A stretch of 37,084 nucleotides of DNA from Streptosporangium becharense (GCF_014204985.1 NZ_JACHMP010000002.1:1-37084); one strand, 5' to 3'; positions 6,711-15,662 are shown, numbered from the stretch's first letter. Translations and numbers: made by a program. The notes: generated from the sequence alone by a model not told the origin.

Positions 6711-7427
6711 CTACAGGCCGAGTAGCTTCGGCCAGGTCTGCTCGCCGACCTCGCCATCGGGTTCCAGGCCCTTGGCGCGCTGCAGGTGCTTGACCTCGTT
6801 GACGACCTTCGGCGAGTAGACGGCCGGGTCGATGACGGCCGGGTCCAGGTCCTGGCCGTAGCCGCGCGCCTGCAGCAGGAAGAAGATGGTCTTGGGGTGC
6901 CGGCCCTTGGCGCCGGGCCGGATCAGCGGCAGGTCCTCCACGAGCTCCTCCGTCCAGGTCTGGGCCCGCGCGGCCCGGTAGTTCGGGTAGGCGAATCCGG
7001 CGACTCCCGCCATGGACCGGGTGTGCTCCTGCAGCCGGTTGGAGGTGTTTCCTTCCAGGGTGCGGAACCGGCCGTCGCGGAGCACCGCGGTGACGATGCC
7101 CACGTGGTCGATCGCGTCGATCCGGGTCGAGCCGCCCCAGTCGAAGTAGACGAGCGCGCCGACCTTCGGCGTCCGGCCCCAGCGGCCGCGGCCGCGAAAC
7201 CACGTCGCGGCGTACGGGGTGTAGGCCATGCGCGGGATCACGCTCTGCGGGATCCCGGCCTGCTCGGCCGCCCAGGAGATGAGCATCTGGCACCACGGGC
7301 CCCGGGCGAACCCGGGCGCCGGCTTGTGATCTTCGTACCACTGGGCGAACTTCGTCCACCCGTCGATGCGCTCGCGGTAGCCGAGCTCGCCGCGGATGAC
7401 TCTGATCAGCTCAGCCCTCGTCGTCAT
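6711..7427 (-). CDS. Endolysin: CHAP-type amidase/peptidase with C-terminal wall-binding domain
   Basis: A 238-aa peptidoglycan hydrolase. The N-terminal ~150 residues are a CHAP-like cysteine hydrolase: Cys46 in GPWCQMLISWA, His108 in IDHVGIV and Glu125/Asn127 in LEGNTSN form the expected active site; KVGALVYFDW is the conserved strand before it. The end (about 205-238, VNEVKHLQRAKGLEPDGEVGEQTW) is a peptidoglycan-binding type 1 domain. It would cut host wall cross-links or the amide bond at the end of infection. No signal peptide is visible, so it depends on a holin. The start overlaps the preceding 40-aa gene by 17 bp. Confidence 0.9.
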   Translation of the reverse strand: MTTRAELIRVIRGELGYRERIDGWTKFAQWYEDHKPAPGFARGPWCQMLISWAAEQAGIPQSVIPRMAYTPYAATWFRGRGRWGRTPKVGALVYFDWGGSTRIDAIDHVGIVTAVLRDGRFRTLEGNTSNRLQEHTRSMAGVAGFAYPNYRAARAQTWTEELVEDLPLIRPGAKGRHPKTIFFLLQARGYGQDLDPAVIDPAVYSPKVVNEVKHLQRAKGLEPDGEVGEQTWPKLLGL

Positions 7428-7533
7428 CGCTGGCCTCGTCTTCGATCATGAGTTCAGCCCAGTCGTCCTGGGCGCCGTCTTCCGGCCGCACGGCGGCGCC
7501 GCCGACGGGTGGCGGCGGAAACGGCTCGGTCAT
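7411..7533 (-). CDS. 40-aa proline-rich acidic peptide overlapping the endolysin start
   Basis: A short ORF with ATG at 7533 behind a purine-rich GGAAGGAGGGAGG stretch and a stop 17 bp inside the endolysin gene. The peptide opens TEPFPPPPVGG and ends in a strongly acidic DDWAELMIEDEASDDDEG. Good ribosome site and tight overlap support translation, probably coupled to the endolysin. Acidic small proteins next to lysins may regulate them, but there is no direct evidence here. Confidence 0.6.
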   Translation of the reverse strand: MTEPFPPPPVGGAAVRPEDGAQDDWAELMIEDEASDDDEG

Positions 7534-7560
7534 AGGTCCTCCCTCCTTCCAAGGGCGGCG

Positions 7561-7899
7561 TCAGCCTCGGGTCAGACCGAACGCGAGGGTGATGAGCACC
7601 CCGGCGGCGGTGACCATGAGGCCGACGATCGCAACGATCTGCCGGGTCCGCTCGGCGAGCTGTGCACGGGTGACCGCGTCACGCTCGACGGTCTCCAGGC
7701 GCGTCTCCAACGCCTGGTCGCGGGCTTCCGCGGCGACCAGCTCGGCGTCAACGCGCTTGACGAGCTCGGCGTGACGGCCGTCCGCATGGTCGAGGCGCTG
7801 CAAGATCAACGCGTTCTGGCCGGTGGTCCGCTCAAATCCCACCTCCACCATGCGGCGGATTTCCGCTAAGGCGCCGTCGACGCCCGGTTCCTGCGACAC
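7561..7899 (-). CDS. Coiled-coil protein with one C-terminal membrane segment (lysis region)
   Basis: About 112 aa from the GTG at 7899 (start uncertain; earlier GTG codons and an ATG at 7851 are in frame, none with a clear ribosome site). Residues ~20-80 are a long charged helix with heptad character (ALILQRLDHADGRHAELVKRVDAELVAAEARDQALETRLETVERD), followed by one membrane span (IVAIVGLMVTAAGVLITLAFGL) and a basic end. Phage holins and accessory membrane proteins upstream of endolysins often look like this. It is leftward, just before the 40-aa gene and endolysin. Confidence 0.65.
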   Translation of the reverse strand: MSQEPGVDGALAEIRRMVEVGFERTTGQNALILQRLDHADGRHAELVKRVDAELVAAEARDQALETRLETVERDAVTRAQLAERTRQIVAIVGLMVTAAGVLITLAFGLTRG

Positions 7900-7999
7900 G
7901 AGAGCCCCGTTCGTGATGGCCGGATCCGGCCAGGTGGGCCGGACAACCGGCGATGTGTCTCGTACGTCACACACGCATCCCCGCACATCAGGAGATGTC

Positions 8000-8323
8000 G
8001 TGAGCTATCCCCCGCCGGGCCAGCCTCAGCAGCCCTACGGTCAGCACCCGCAGCCCTACGGCCACGCTCAGCCCCCGCAGCCCTACGGCCAGGCTCAGCC
8101 GATGCCGTACGGTCAGCCCTCGCAGCCGTACCCGACCGGCGGCTACCCGCCCCCGGTGGCGATGCCGCAGCAGCCGATGCAGGTGCAGCAGGTCGGCCAC
8201 AGCGTGACGAAACCGGCGTGGACGTGCGGAGAGATGGCGCTCATGTTCTGCACCATGGGTCTGGCCTACCCGATCATCTGGATGCGGCGGCGGGCCAGAA
8301 CCACGGTGACCCGGCACCGGTAA
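8000..8323 (+). CDS. Proline-rich membrane protein on the opposite strand to the late operon
   Basis: A 107-aa protein. Residues 1-70 are a low-complexity Pro/Gln/Tyr/Gly tract with at least five QPYGQ/QPYGH repeats; residues ~82-100 form one hydrophobic segment (ALMFCTMGLAYPIIW) followed by a strongly basic tail (MRRRARTTVTRHR). GTG at 8000 has CAGGAG upstream; a nearer ATG runs into a stop after two codons. It is the only rightward gene among the leftward late genes, with its own terminator, which is typical of a lysogenic conversion gene ('moron') expressed from the prophage. Similar architectures are common in actinomycete envelope proteins. The function is unknown. Confidence 0.7.
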   Translation: MSYPPPGQPQQPYGQHPQPYGHAQPPQPYGQAQPMPYGQPSQPYPTGGYPPPVAMPQQPMQVQQVGHSVTKPAWTCGEMALMFCTMGLAYPIIWMRRRARTTVTRHR

Positions 8324-8340
8324 GCGGGCGCCGGGTCACC
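8305..8340. terminator. 11-bp hairpin between convergent genes
   Basis: GGTGACCCGGC (8305-8315) pairs with GCCGGGTCACC (8330-8340) around a 14-nt loop that includes the stop codon of the 8000 gene. It separates that gene from the convergent 8350 gene. Confidence 0.55.
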
Positions 8341-8349
8341 GGTGATGCG

Positions 8350-8811
8350 TCAGTAGCCGGGGTTCCCCTCGAGGTACTGGTAGGTCATGTAGGACATGTA
8401 CCGCACCCGGCTGTTGCCGACGGTCGCGGTGGCCTGCGCCCACTGCAAGCCGAAGTCGCCGATGGTGTCCTCCACGAACAGTAGGCCCCTGATCCACAGG
8501 CTCGCGTTAGGGCCGAGTCCGCCGAAGGTGGCGGAACTGCCGCCGCCGGCGGACCACTCGAAGGTGCCCGTCCGCAGCGCGGTGTCGGCCGAGGCCGAGA
8601 CGTTCGGCCCGTGCGCGAAGAAGTCGAAGCGGCAGCTGTCCGGCAGCGTGAAGCCGATCTTGAGGTCAGCGCCGGTGGGAGAGTCGTACTTGATCTTGAA
8701 GGTCACCTCGTAGACCGACCAGGGTTCCGGAATGAACCGCAGGTGGTCGTCGGCCTGGAGCGTGGTGCTGTTGTTGACGAACTCGTCCATCAGCTTGAGG
8801 ACGTGAGGCAT
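8350..8811 (-). CDS. Phage structural protein candidate (beta-rich), unknown
   Basis: A 153-aa protein with predicted alternating beta strands (VYEVTFKIKYDS, LKIGFTLPDSCRFDFFAHG, ASLWIRGLLFVEDTIGDFGLQWAQATA) and no membrane segment, like a jelly-roll or sandwich domain of tail decoration or receptor-binding proteins. It lies just after the tail genes and before the lysis genes, where fibre or host-range proteins are usual. The start is ATG at 8811; an upstream extension is Arg/Pro junk and unlikely. I do not recognise a named family, so the tail assignment is inferred from position and predicted fold. Confidence 0.6.
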   Translation of the reverse strand: MPHVLKLMDEFVNNSTTLQADDHLRFIPEPWSVYEVTFKIKYDSPTGADLKIGFTLPDSCRFDFFAHGPNVSASADTALRTGTFEWSAGGGSSATFGGLGPNASLWIRGLLFVEDTIGDFGLQWAQATATVGNSRVRYMSYMTYQYLEGNPGY

Positions 8812-8918
8812 GGTGGATTCCTGTCTAAGAGAGGTGTGGTTCCGGCACGCGGCAACGGGGGGCAGGGGCGGCGGCCGCGGCCGGGCCGGGCGCCACCGCC
8901 GCGGCCGGACGGCCATGG

Positions 8919-9158
8919 TCACAGCGGCCCGTAGACGGTGCCGCCGGACGCGCGGTAGTACAGCCGCCCGTCCTTGGCGTAGAGCCGCACGCCGCTGGCC
9001 GGTGCGGGTGGATCGGTCGGCAGGTCCGGCAGGATCAGCCCCTGGGATGCCTGCTCGTACGGCACCCGGGACTGGCCGGCGGTCAGCGCGGCCGTCCGCG
9101 CCACGCGCAGGTCGCGGACATCGTCGGTGAAGTCTCGGGGGTAGTTCGGGGTACCCAT
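8919..9158 (-). CDS. Small tail-region protein, unknown function
   Basis: A 79-aa protein starting MGTPNYPRDF with a mid VRDLRVARTAALTAGQ helix and an end, VRLYAKDGRLYYRASGGTVYGPL, that looks like a short beta hairpin often seen at the tips of actinophage tail-fibre proteins. The start codon overlaps the stop of the 9158 tail gene (TAATG), giving translational coupling. It is probably part of the tail-tip module. Confidence 0.65.
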   Translation of the reverse strand: MGTPNYPRDFTDDVRDLRVARTAALTAGQSRVPYEQASQGLILPDLPTDPPAPASGVRLYAKDGRLYYRASGGTVYGPL

Positions 9159-10294
9159 TACGCCTCCTCGAAGATCAGCTCGGCGCGTTCTTCGCCGTCG
9201 TCGCTGGTGGGCGGCTTGATGTCCATGCCGACGATCCGCCAGGCCCTGGAGAAGGTCGGGGCGCCGGAGGGGCTGAGGGGGAACCAGTCGTTGACCAACG
9301 TGAACCGCGCCGTGTCGCCCAGGTAGTTGGGGTCGATCGAGAAGGCGTCATCGAAGTGCACGGTGATCCGCGGGATGGACACCGACCCGGACCGGGTGTC
9401 GCGCAGCTGCTCGGCGTGGGCGTTGAGGGTGGAGATCCGGCGCACCGAGGAGTAGTCCTCGGTGCGGTCCAGCAGCGGCCACCCGGCGGCGAGCCGGGCG
9501 GTGTCTTCGTAGACGTCAGACATGAGCGGCTCGGAGGCCGCCGACAGGTCGTCCTGGATGGTGTCGCCGCGGGTCTGCCAGGCGGTGGCGGCCTGGGTGG
9601 CGTCCTCGGGGTAGGACCAGGATTTGATCACCCCGGGCTGGGTGATGTCGCGCACGATGCCGGGCGAGCCGAGCCGGGTCGCCCACACCCATTCGCGGAC
9701 CCGCTGCCCGGTGACCGTGTCGATCCGCGTACGGATCATGTACTCGAAGCCGCCGATCACGTTGGCGAGCTGCTCCAGGCGCTCGCCGTAGGTGGCCGAC
9801 TCCGAGGCCCGGTAGGTGCGGTCACGCAGGGTGCCGCTCAGCCCGCCCATGAGGGCCAGGCCCATGTCGCCCTCGGGCCGGGCCGCCATGTGGGTGAGGA
9901 GCTGGCGGGCAATCTCGATCTGGTCGACGTCGGCGTAGGTGAGGTCGGCGCGGATCTTCCGGCGGTAGGGGTAGGACTCCAGGCTGGCGCCCTGCAGCTG
10001 CAGGGTGAGGTGGCCCTGGTCGTCCATGGCGGGCTCGGCGTGCCAGATGAGGTAACTGCCCCAGATGTCGACGTCGCGCATCACGTGGATCACGGTCCGG
10101 CCAGCGACGATCTTGCGCGCCTCGTCCCCTGCGGCCGGGCTCGTGATCGGGTAGCTGGCCCGGAGCACGCCCGGCACGATGATCCGCCGCTGGCAGGTGT
10201 CGACGGCGAGATCCAGCTCCGTCAGCGTCAGGTCGGTCAGGGCGTCCGCGACGACGCAGTGGCGGATCGCCGCCGGAGCGCCGTACGGCGTCAC
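9158..10294 (-). CDS. Phage minor tail protein (tail tip / tail-associated)
   Basis: A 378-aa protein with GTG start in a GTGA overlap with the preceding gene. It contains LAVDTCQRRIIVPGVLRASY near the start, YLIWHAEPAMDDQGHLTLQLQGASLESYPYRRKIRADL, and an end like VHFDDAFSIDPNYLGDTARFTLVNDWF...WRIVGMDIKP. This matches the DUF5047/tail-hub-like protein that follows the distal tail protein in actinophages and builds the tail-tip hub. It lies two genes after the distal tail protein. Exact hub versus minor tail assignment is by position. Confidence 0.7.
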   Translation of the reverse strand: MTPYGAPAAIRHCVVADALTDLTLTELDLAVDTCQRRIIVPGVLRASYPITSPAAGDEARKIVAGRTVIHVMRDVDIWGSYLIWHAEPAMDDQGHLTLQLQGASLESYPYRRKIRADLTYADVDQIEIARQLLTHMAARPEGDMGLALMGGLSGTLRDRTYRASESATYGERLEQLANVIGGFEYMIRTRIDTVTGQRVREWVWATRLGSPGIVRDITQPGVIKSWSYPEDATQAATAWQTRGDTIQDDLSAASEPLMSDVYEDTARLAAGWPLLDRTEDYSSVRRISTLNAHAEQLRDTRSGSVSIPRITVHFDDAFSIDPNYLGDTARFTLVNDWFPLSPSGAPTFSRAWRIVGMDIKPPTSDDGEERAELIFEEA

Positions 10295-11382
10295 GGGAGC
10301 TTCTCCAGGCGCATGTAGCTGTCGGCGCGTACGGTCGTGGTGCCGGAGCCGGCGGTGTTCTGCGCCCACCGGTAGGTGAGCGGCCCGGCGGTCGCGCCCA
10401 CCGTGACGACGCCGGAGATCCGGATGGACGAGATCGGCGACGGGGTGCCCTGACCGGGCACCACGACGGTGGTCGTGCCGAAGTCGGCGAACGCCTCGCC
10501 CGTGAACCCGGTGCTGGCGACGACGTGGCGTGAGGCCCAGGTGCCGGTCACGCCCGCCGGGACGATCCACCCCTGCCGGAAGCCCGGGGTCGCCCCGGAG
10601 GCCATCAGTACCAGCATGTCCAGCAGGTAGCTGCTGTTCGCGGCGAGGTTCACCGACAGGTGCGGATCAGCCGTCAAGGTCGTGGTGTTCGTCCGGTCGG
10701 TGTTGACGGTCTTGCGGGCGATCAGCACGCCGGAGGAGGACGCCCCGCCGATGACCCGCCACGCCCCGCCCCACCACTGCTCGACGTCGCCGGTGTCCAG
10801 CCGGGTGACCTCCAGGCCCGGCACGTTGGGCAGCGCGTTGCGCTCGGTCTGGCTGTTGACCGGGATGCGCAGCGGCGTGGCCGTCCACTGCCGCCGGTCC
10901 ACCCGCGCCGAGGCGAAGGTGATCGCCGAGGCGCCGGCCGGGACGACCACCTCCCACAGCAGCAACGACGACGCCGGCACGGGATTCGCGGCGCCCGTGG
11001 TGGTGTTGCCCTTGACGATCACTACCCGGGCGTCGGTGGCCCCGGAGGCGTCGTAGGTGGTATCGCGCACCTGCACCACCACGCGGTCCGTGCGGGCCAC
11101 CGCGGGCTCGCCCGCGGCGAAGGTCAGCGTCTCGTTCGCGTCGACGACCACGACGATCTGCCCCTGCAGCGCGTTGCTGGTGCCGTCCACGATCGCGACG
11201 AACGAGCTCACGGTCGCCTGCAGCGCGCTCACGCCCACCAGGTCCGCGGCGCCCGGGGAGTAGTACAGGCCGCCGCGGCGCTCCAGCACCGAGGCGCCCG
11301 GGCCCATGAAAACGCCCAGGGTCAGCCGGTGGTCCTGCAGGCTGGTGGCACCGGAGGCCAGGCCCAAGGTGCGAATCGTCAA
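10291..11382 (-). CDS. Phage minor tail / fibre-like protein
   Basis: A 363-aa beta-rich protein. Residues 1-180 (GLYYSPGAADLVGVSALQATVSSFVAIVDGTSNALQGQIVVVVDANETLTFAAGE) resemble baseplate or fibre base domains; ~185-230 has the 'NSQTERNALPNVPGLEVTRLDTGDVEQWWGGAW' motif frequent in actinophage tail fibres, and the rest is a Thr/Ser/Gly-rich sandwich ending SYMRLEKLP. A TTG start at 11382 with GAGGAGG four bases upstream is the most credible start; the longer reading upstream is Arg/Pro/His-rich. It probably forms part of the adsorption apparatus. Confidence 0.7.
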   Translation of the reverse strand: MTIRTLGLASGATSLQDHRLTLGVFMGPGASVLERRGGLYYSPGAADLVGVSALQATVSSFVAIVDGTSNALQGQIVVVVDANETLTFAAGEPAVARTDRVVVQVRDTTYDASGATDARVVIVKGNTTTGAANPVPASSLLLWEVVVPAGASAITFASARVDRRQWTATPLRIPVNSQTERNALPNVPGLEVTRLDTGDVEQWWGGAWRVIGGASSSGVLIARKTVNTDRTNTTTLTADPHLSVNLAANSSYLLDMLVLMASGATPGFRQGWIVPAGVTGTWASRHVVASTGFTGEAFADFGTTTVVVPGQGTPSPISSIRISGVVTVGATAGPLTYRWAQNTAGSGTTTVRADSYMRLEKLP

Positions 11383-11435
11383 GACGCCTCCTCGAGGAGC
11401 GGGGGAAGGGGGGAAGGACGGGGCGGGCCCGGAGG

Positions 11436-12299
11436 TCACATCGAGGCGGACTTCCACCGCACCGTGGCCTGGGCGCCCGGGCCGGACGCCTCGGCGAGCA
11501 GGGATAGGTCGTTGGGGCCCGGGTCCAGCTCGAAGTACTCGATCGGGACGCCGAGGTTCGATCGGGTGTTGCGCCGGTCGGTGGTGCCGTTGAGCAGCAC
11601 GGTGCCGCGGTCGGTGTCGACGATCAGCGTCTGTCCGTCGTCCAGGTCGAGGTCGAAGACCAGGGCCCGGGTGGTCGTGGAGTTGACCAGCCGGGGCGTG
11701 GTGAGCGGCCCGATGAAGGTCACCACGGGGTTCGTCTCGGCGTTGCCGGTGTTGACGCACGTGGCGGTGTTCGGGACCGGGGCCGTGCCGTACACCAGCG
11801 GGTAGGCCAGGGGGTAGGCCAGGCCGCCGGACCCGCCGGCCGGGGCGCCGATCGTCACCGACTGCTCGACGGGCTCATACAGCCGCGGGTCGGCGCAGAA
11901 CCACTGCAGCACCGCCTTGGGCGCGTACCCCATGCTGTAGGGCTGGTCGATCGGGACGACCCGGCCAGCGAACTGGGCGCCTACCACCAGCGTCTCGCCG
12001 TCGCAGCGGATGGCCAGCGGCGCCTGAACCGCGCTGCGCACGATCGGGGTTGCCGCGCGCAGGGCGCGGATCGCCTCCCCCATCGCCTCGCCGGCGGCGA
12101 TCTCCAGAGTCGCGGTGACGGTGCGGGCCTGGCCGCGCATGCCGCCCGGCCAGGACCCATGCCGCGCCGTCCGGGGGGCGGACCCGTTGGTCAGGCCCGG
12201 GCTGTCGATCCACCCGTCCAGGCGCACCAGCTCGTAGCTGGTGCCGGCGCCGAACAAGAACCCGTTCCAGTCGATCTGGTAGTCGCTCAGGTCGGCCAC
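11436..12299 (-). CDS. Distal tail protein (Dit, siphovirus tail component)
   Basis: A 287-aa protein immediately downstream of the tape measure gene, the standard place for Dit. It opens MADLSDYQIDWNGFLFGAGTSYELVRLDGWIDSPGL, has the tail-ring-like GEAMGEAIRALRAATP and PKAVLQWFCADPRLYEP stretches, and a galectin-like C-terminal half (FIGPLTTPRLVNSTTTRALVFDLDLDDGQTLIVDTDRGTVLLNG). Dit forms the ring joining tail tube and tip. GTG starts directly after the tape measure TAG with no gap, so translation is coupled. Confidence 0.85.
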   Translation of the reverse strand: MADLSDYQIDWNGFLFGAGTSYELVRLDGWIDSPGLTNGSAPRTARHGSWPGGMRGQARTVTATLEIAAGEAMGEAIRALRAATPIVRSAVQAPLAIRCDGETLVVGAQFAGRVVPIDQPYSMGYAPKAVLQWFCADPRLYEPVEQSVTIGAPAGGSGGLAYPLAYPLVYGTAPVPNTATCVNTGNAETNPVVTFIGPLTTPRLVNSTTTRALVFDLDLDDGQTLIVDTDRGTVLLNGTTDRRNTRSNLGVPIEYFELDPGPNDLSLLAEASGPGAQATVRWKSASM

Positions 12300-15200
12300 C
12301 TAGTACCCCCTCGCGATGGACAGCAGGTAGAGCTGCTCGGCGATGTCCCGGGGGCTGTGGCCGGGGGCGGCGTAGAAGTTCTCGATCGTGATACCGCCGC
12401 CCCGCGCGACGATCTCCTGCTGCCCGGGCAGCTGCAGGCTCCTGGGTGCGGGCACAGGCGCGGCCACGGGAACGACCGGTACCAGCGGGTCGACCCGTGC
12501 CCCGACCGACGCCAGGTCCGCCATGTGCCGTGCCGCGGACTCCACCAGCCCGGATGCCTGCCGGATGCCGAGCGCCATGCCGGCGGGCAGCTCCTTACCG
12601 AGCGCGGCGAACACCTTGCTGGGGCTGGCGATGCCGAGGGCGTCCTTGACCCACTGCGGCATGATCCCGGCGAAGAAGTTGTAGATCGAGTCCTTGAACC
12701 ACTGCCACATGCCGACCATGCCGTTCCACAAGCCCACGAGCAGGTCACGGCCGACACCGGCGAGCAGCCCGCCGAGACTGCCGATCGCCGACAGGATCTT
12801 GTTCGGCAGGCCGGCGACCCAGTCGACCAGCTCGGTGAACTTCCGCACCGCCCAGTCCTTGGCCTCGCCGATCCAGGCGCCGAGTTTGCCGGGCAGCTCA
12901 CCGAACCAGTTGATGGTCTTCTTGATGCCGTCGACGGCCGTGCCGATGGCTTTCTTGATCTGCTCCCAGGCGGCCGGGACCTTGTCGACCAGCCAGGCCA
13001 GCGCGGGCGTGATCGCACTAATGATCTTGGTGGCGAGGTCGACGACCCACTTGATCAGCTGCCCGATGACCGGGATGACGGCCTGCAGCACGGTGGAGAC
13101 CAGCTCGACCAGCCACTCGATGACCGGCATCAGGGCGATGATCAGATCCGCGCAGACCTGGATGATCGGCATCAGGGCCTGCAGCAGCTCGCCCAGCGCG
13201 TCAACGATCATGACGACGATCGGAACCAGGGCCTGGATCAGTTCGGTGACGACGGGCAGGATCGCCGAGATCAGCGGGGCGAAGGCGACCAGGAGCTCCG
13301 CGACGATGCCGACGATCGGGACGATCGCCGGCAGCAGCGCGGCGAACGCCTCCAGCAGGACGATTACCGACGGGGCCACGGTCCGCAGCGCCTGCAGCAG
13401 CGCGGCACCGACCTGCGTGGCCACGTCCGCGATGACGGGCAGCAGCGGGGCCAGGGCCTCGAGCAGCATGCCCAGGGCCCGGACCAGGATCTCACCGACC
13501 TGCCCAGCGACCTGGACGAGCAGCTCCAGCAGCGGAGTGAAGACCGGCATCAGGCCGGCGATCATCTCCGCGATCTGCACGATGAACGGGGCCAGCAGCT
13601 GCACCGCCTGGACCAGAACCCCGCCGAGGACCTGGGCCAGCTGGCCCAGCGGTTCCAGCAGCGGCAGCACCGCCGTGACGAGGGTGGCGAAGACGGTCAG
13701 CAGGGTGCCGCCGAGGGTGGTCACCAGCTCGCGGATGATCGGGATCAGCGGCATGACCGCGGGCAGCAGCGCGCTGACGAACGCGCTCACCAGCTGGGCG
13801 ACGACCGGCAACAGCGGGATGATGGCCTGCGCCAGCTGGGCCCATGCCTGGATCAGCGCCCCGCCCAGGATGGTGACCAGCTGCCCGAGGACCGGCATCA
13901 ACGACGTCAGCGCGGGCAGCAGCGCCTGCCCCCACTGGGCGACGACCTCGGCCACGATCGGCAGCAGCGGTGTGATCGCCGGCAGCAGGGTGTTGACGAA
14001 CGCGGCGGCGAGGTCGACCAGCAGCGGCACGACCGGCGCGAGTGCCTGCAGCGCGTCGGCGAAGGCGCCCACCAGCAGCCGCACCGAGGGCAGCACCGCC
14101 TGAATCCCGGCGGCCAGCGCCGAGGCGATCAGCGCGGCCAGCTCGCCGACGACGGGCAGCAGCGGGGCCAGCGCGCCCAGCACACCGGCGGCGGCCGCCG
14201 CGACCGGCCCGAAAACGGGTGCCAGGGCACCGATGCCCTGGGTCAGCGCGGCCACGACGGTACCGACCGCGGGCACCAGCGCGGCCAGGGCCGGGCCGAT
14301 CGCGGCCAGCAGCGGCCCGACCGCGGCCAGCGCCTGGCCGAGCACGGTGCCGAGCGGGGCCAAGGTCGGGGCGAGCGCGGCGACAGCGGCACCCAGGCCC
14401 TGGATCACCGCGGTGACGCCGGGCCCGATCGCGGCCAGCGCCGGGACGATCCCGCCGATGGCGGTGGTCAGGATCGGGCCAATCGCGGTGGCCAGGGTGG
14501 CCACGATCGGGGCCAGGGCGCCGATACCGGCCGCGGCCGCGCCGAGCACCGGCAGGAACGCCGCGGTGATGTCGTGCAGCGCCTGGAAGACGGCGATAAG
14601 CGTCTGCTGGCCCTGCGCGGAGTCGATGAAGGCGTGCACACCGTCGAGCAGCTGGCCGAGCACGCCGAGCGCGCCGCCGCCGGCGGCCTCCATGGCGCGG
14701 AAGACTCCGGCGACGATCCCGCCGAGGTCGCCGAGGATCGCCCCCAGCTGTCGCAGCACGTCCAGCGCGCCGGTCATCCAGCCCAGCGCGCGGCCGGAGG
14801 CGGCGGCCGCCGACAGGAACTCACCGAAACGGGCCGCCGCCGAGCCGATGCCGGGTGCCAGGGTCGAGACCCACTCGGCGCCGACCACGCCGAGGTCCCG
14901 GAACCCCGACAGCAACGGGGCCAGCGCGGGCACGACCGCCGCCACGGCCTCCCGCGTCGATGCGAACACCGCCTCGATCGCCCGGATCGTCTCCGCCGAG
15001 CGGGCGAACTCCACCAGCGCCAGGGCGCCGGCCCCGAACTCGGTGGCCACGCCGGTCATGCCCTCGCGCAGCGCGGTGATCGCCGGCAACAGGCTCCACA
15101 TCTGGCCGATCAACGGGCCGAACAGGGCGTCCTGGGTGGCGTCCTTGATCGCGTTGACGGCCGGAGCCATCTGGAACAACTCGTAGGCGACCTCGGCGGC

Positions 15201-15662
15201 GGCCGCAGAGAGGCCCTTGGTGCCCTCCATGAACTTCAGGTAGTCGCCGCTCAGCGCGGCGCCGAATGCCTCGCTGACCCCGGACAACGCGACCTTGAGC
15301 GTGCCGATCGCCGCGGCGCCGAGCAGCGCCGCACCGGGGAGGGCGGCCAGCGCACCGGCGGCCGGGGCCAGCGCTGCGCCGAGCGAGACGACAGAGGAAG
15401 CCGCCGAGGCCGCACCGGCGGCCATCGCGGAGAGCTGGACCGCGGTGCCGATCGCGGTCACGCCGACCGTGCCGAGCCGGGTGCCGACTCCGGCCAGGGC
15501 GCCGCCGGCGCCGTCGAAGGCCGAGCGCAGCCCACCGGCGACCTTGCCGACGCCGTCGAGCCGACGCCCCATGCGCTCGCCGGCGTCGCCGACCTTGTCG
15601 AACGTCTTGCTGGCGAAGTCGCGGGCGAAGATGTCGAACGACATCGTGGCCAAGGGGATCAC
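12300..15662 (-). CDS. Tape measure protein
   Basis: At 1120 aa, the longest gene in the window and in the tape-measure slot after the tail chaperones. The N-terminal ~100 residues are amphipathic (SFDIFARDFASKTFDKVGDAGERMGRRL); from ~90 to ~900 the protein is almost entirely Ala/Leu/Val/Ile with Pro, with repeated 'LLPVV...L' blocks; residues ~930-1060 contain a conserved phage-related region (PALAWLVDKVPAAWEQIKKAIG, VDWVAGLPNKILSAIGSLG, LPAGMALGIRQASGLV). It fixes tail length and may act in the host membrane during DNA entry. Start GTG at 15662; ATG at 15644 is the alternative. The very large rightward ORF over it is an antisense shadow. Confidence 0.93.
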   Translation of the reverse strand: MIPLATMSFDIFARDFASKTFDKVGDAGERMGRRLDGVGKVAGGLRSAFDGAGGALAGVGTRLGTVGVTAIGTAVQLSAMAAGAASAASSVVSLGAALAPAAGALAALPGAALLGAAAIGTLKVALSGVSEAFGAALSGDYLKFMEGTKGLSAAAAEVAYELFQMAPAVNAIKDATQDALFGPLIGQMWSLLPAITALREGMTGVATEFGAGALALVEFARSAETIRAIEAVFASTREAVAAVVPALAPLLSGFRDLGVVGAEWVSTLAPGIGSAAARFGEFLSAAAASGRALGWMTGALDVLRQLGAILGDLGGIVAGVFRAMEAAGGGALGVLGQLLDGVHAFIDSAQGQQTLIAVFQALHDITAAFLPVLGAAAAGIGALAPIVATLATAIGPILTTAIGGIVPALAAIGPGVTAVIQGLGAAVAALAPTLAPLGTVLGQALAAVGPLLAAIGPALAALVPAVGTVVAALTQGIGALAPVFGPVAAAAAGVLGALAPLLPVVGELAALIASALAAGIQAVLPSVRLLVGAFADALQALAPVVPLLVDLAAAFVNTLLPAITPLLPIVAEVVAQWGQALLPALTSLMPVLGQLVTILGGALIQAWAQLAQAIIPLLPVVAQLVSAFVSALLPAVMPLIPIIRELVTTLGGTLLTVFATLVTAVLPLLEPLGQLAQVLGGVLVQAVQLLAPFIVQIAEMIAGLMPVFTPLLELLVQVAGQVGEILVRALGMLLEALAPLLPVIADVATQVGAALLQALRTVAPSVIVLLEAFAALLPAIVPIVGIVAELLVAFAPLISAILPVVTELIQALVPIVVMIVDALGELLQALMPIIQVCADLIIALMPVIEWLVELVSTVLQAVIPVIGQLIKWVVDLATKIISAITPALAWLVDKVPAAWEQIKKAIGTAVDGIKKTINWFGELPGKLGAWIGEAKDWAVRKFTELVDWVAGLPNKILSAIGSLGGLLAGVGRDLLVGLWNGMVGMWQWFKDSIYNFFAGIMPQWVKDALGIASPSKVFAALGKELPAGMALGIRQASGLVESAARHMADLASVGARVDPLVPVVPVAAPVPAPRSLQLPGQQEIVARGGGITIENFYAAPGHSPRDIAEQLYLLSIARGY

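Noticed and set aside
8000..8200. Repeats in the 8000 gene as a CRISPR or DNA repeat array
   Set aside because: The repetition is of codons (QPYGQ) at irregular spacing; it is a protein repeat, not CRISPR.
9356..11805. Long rightward ORFs over the tail genes
   Set aside because: They mirror the leftward tail genes, have no start signals or domains, and break the operon order.
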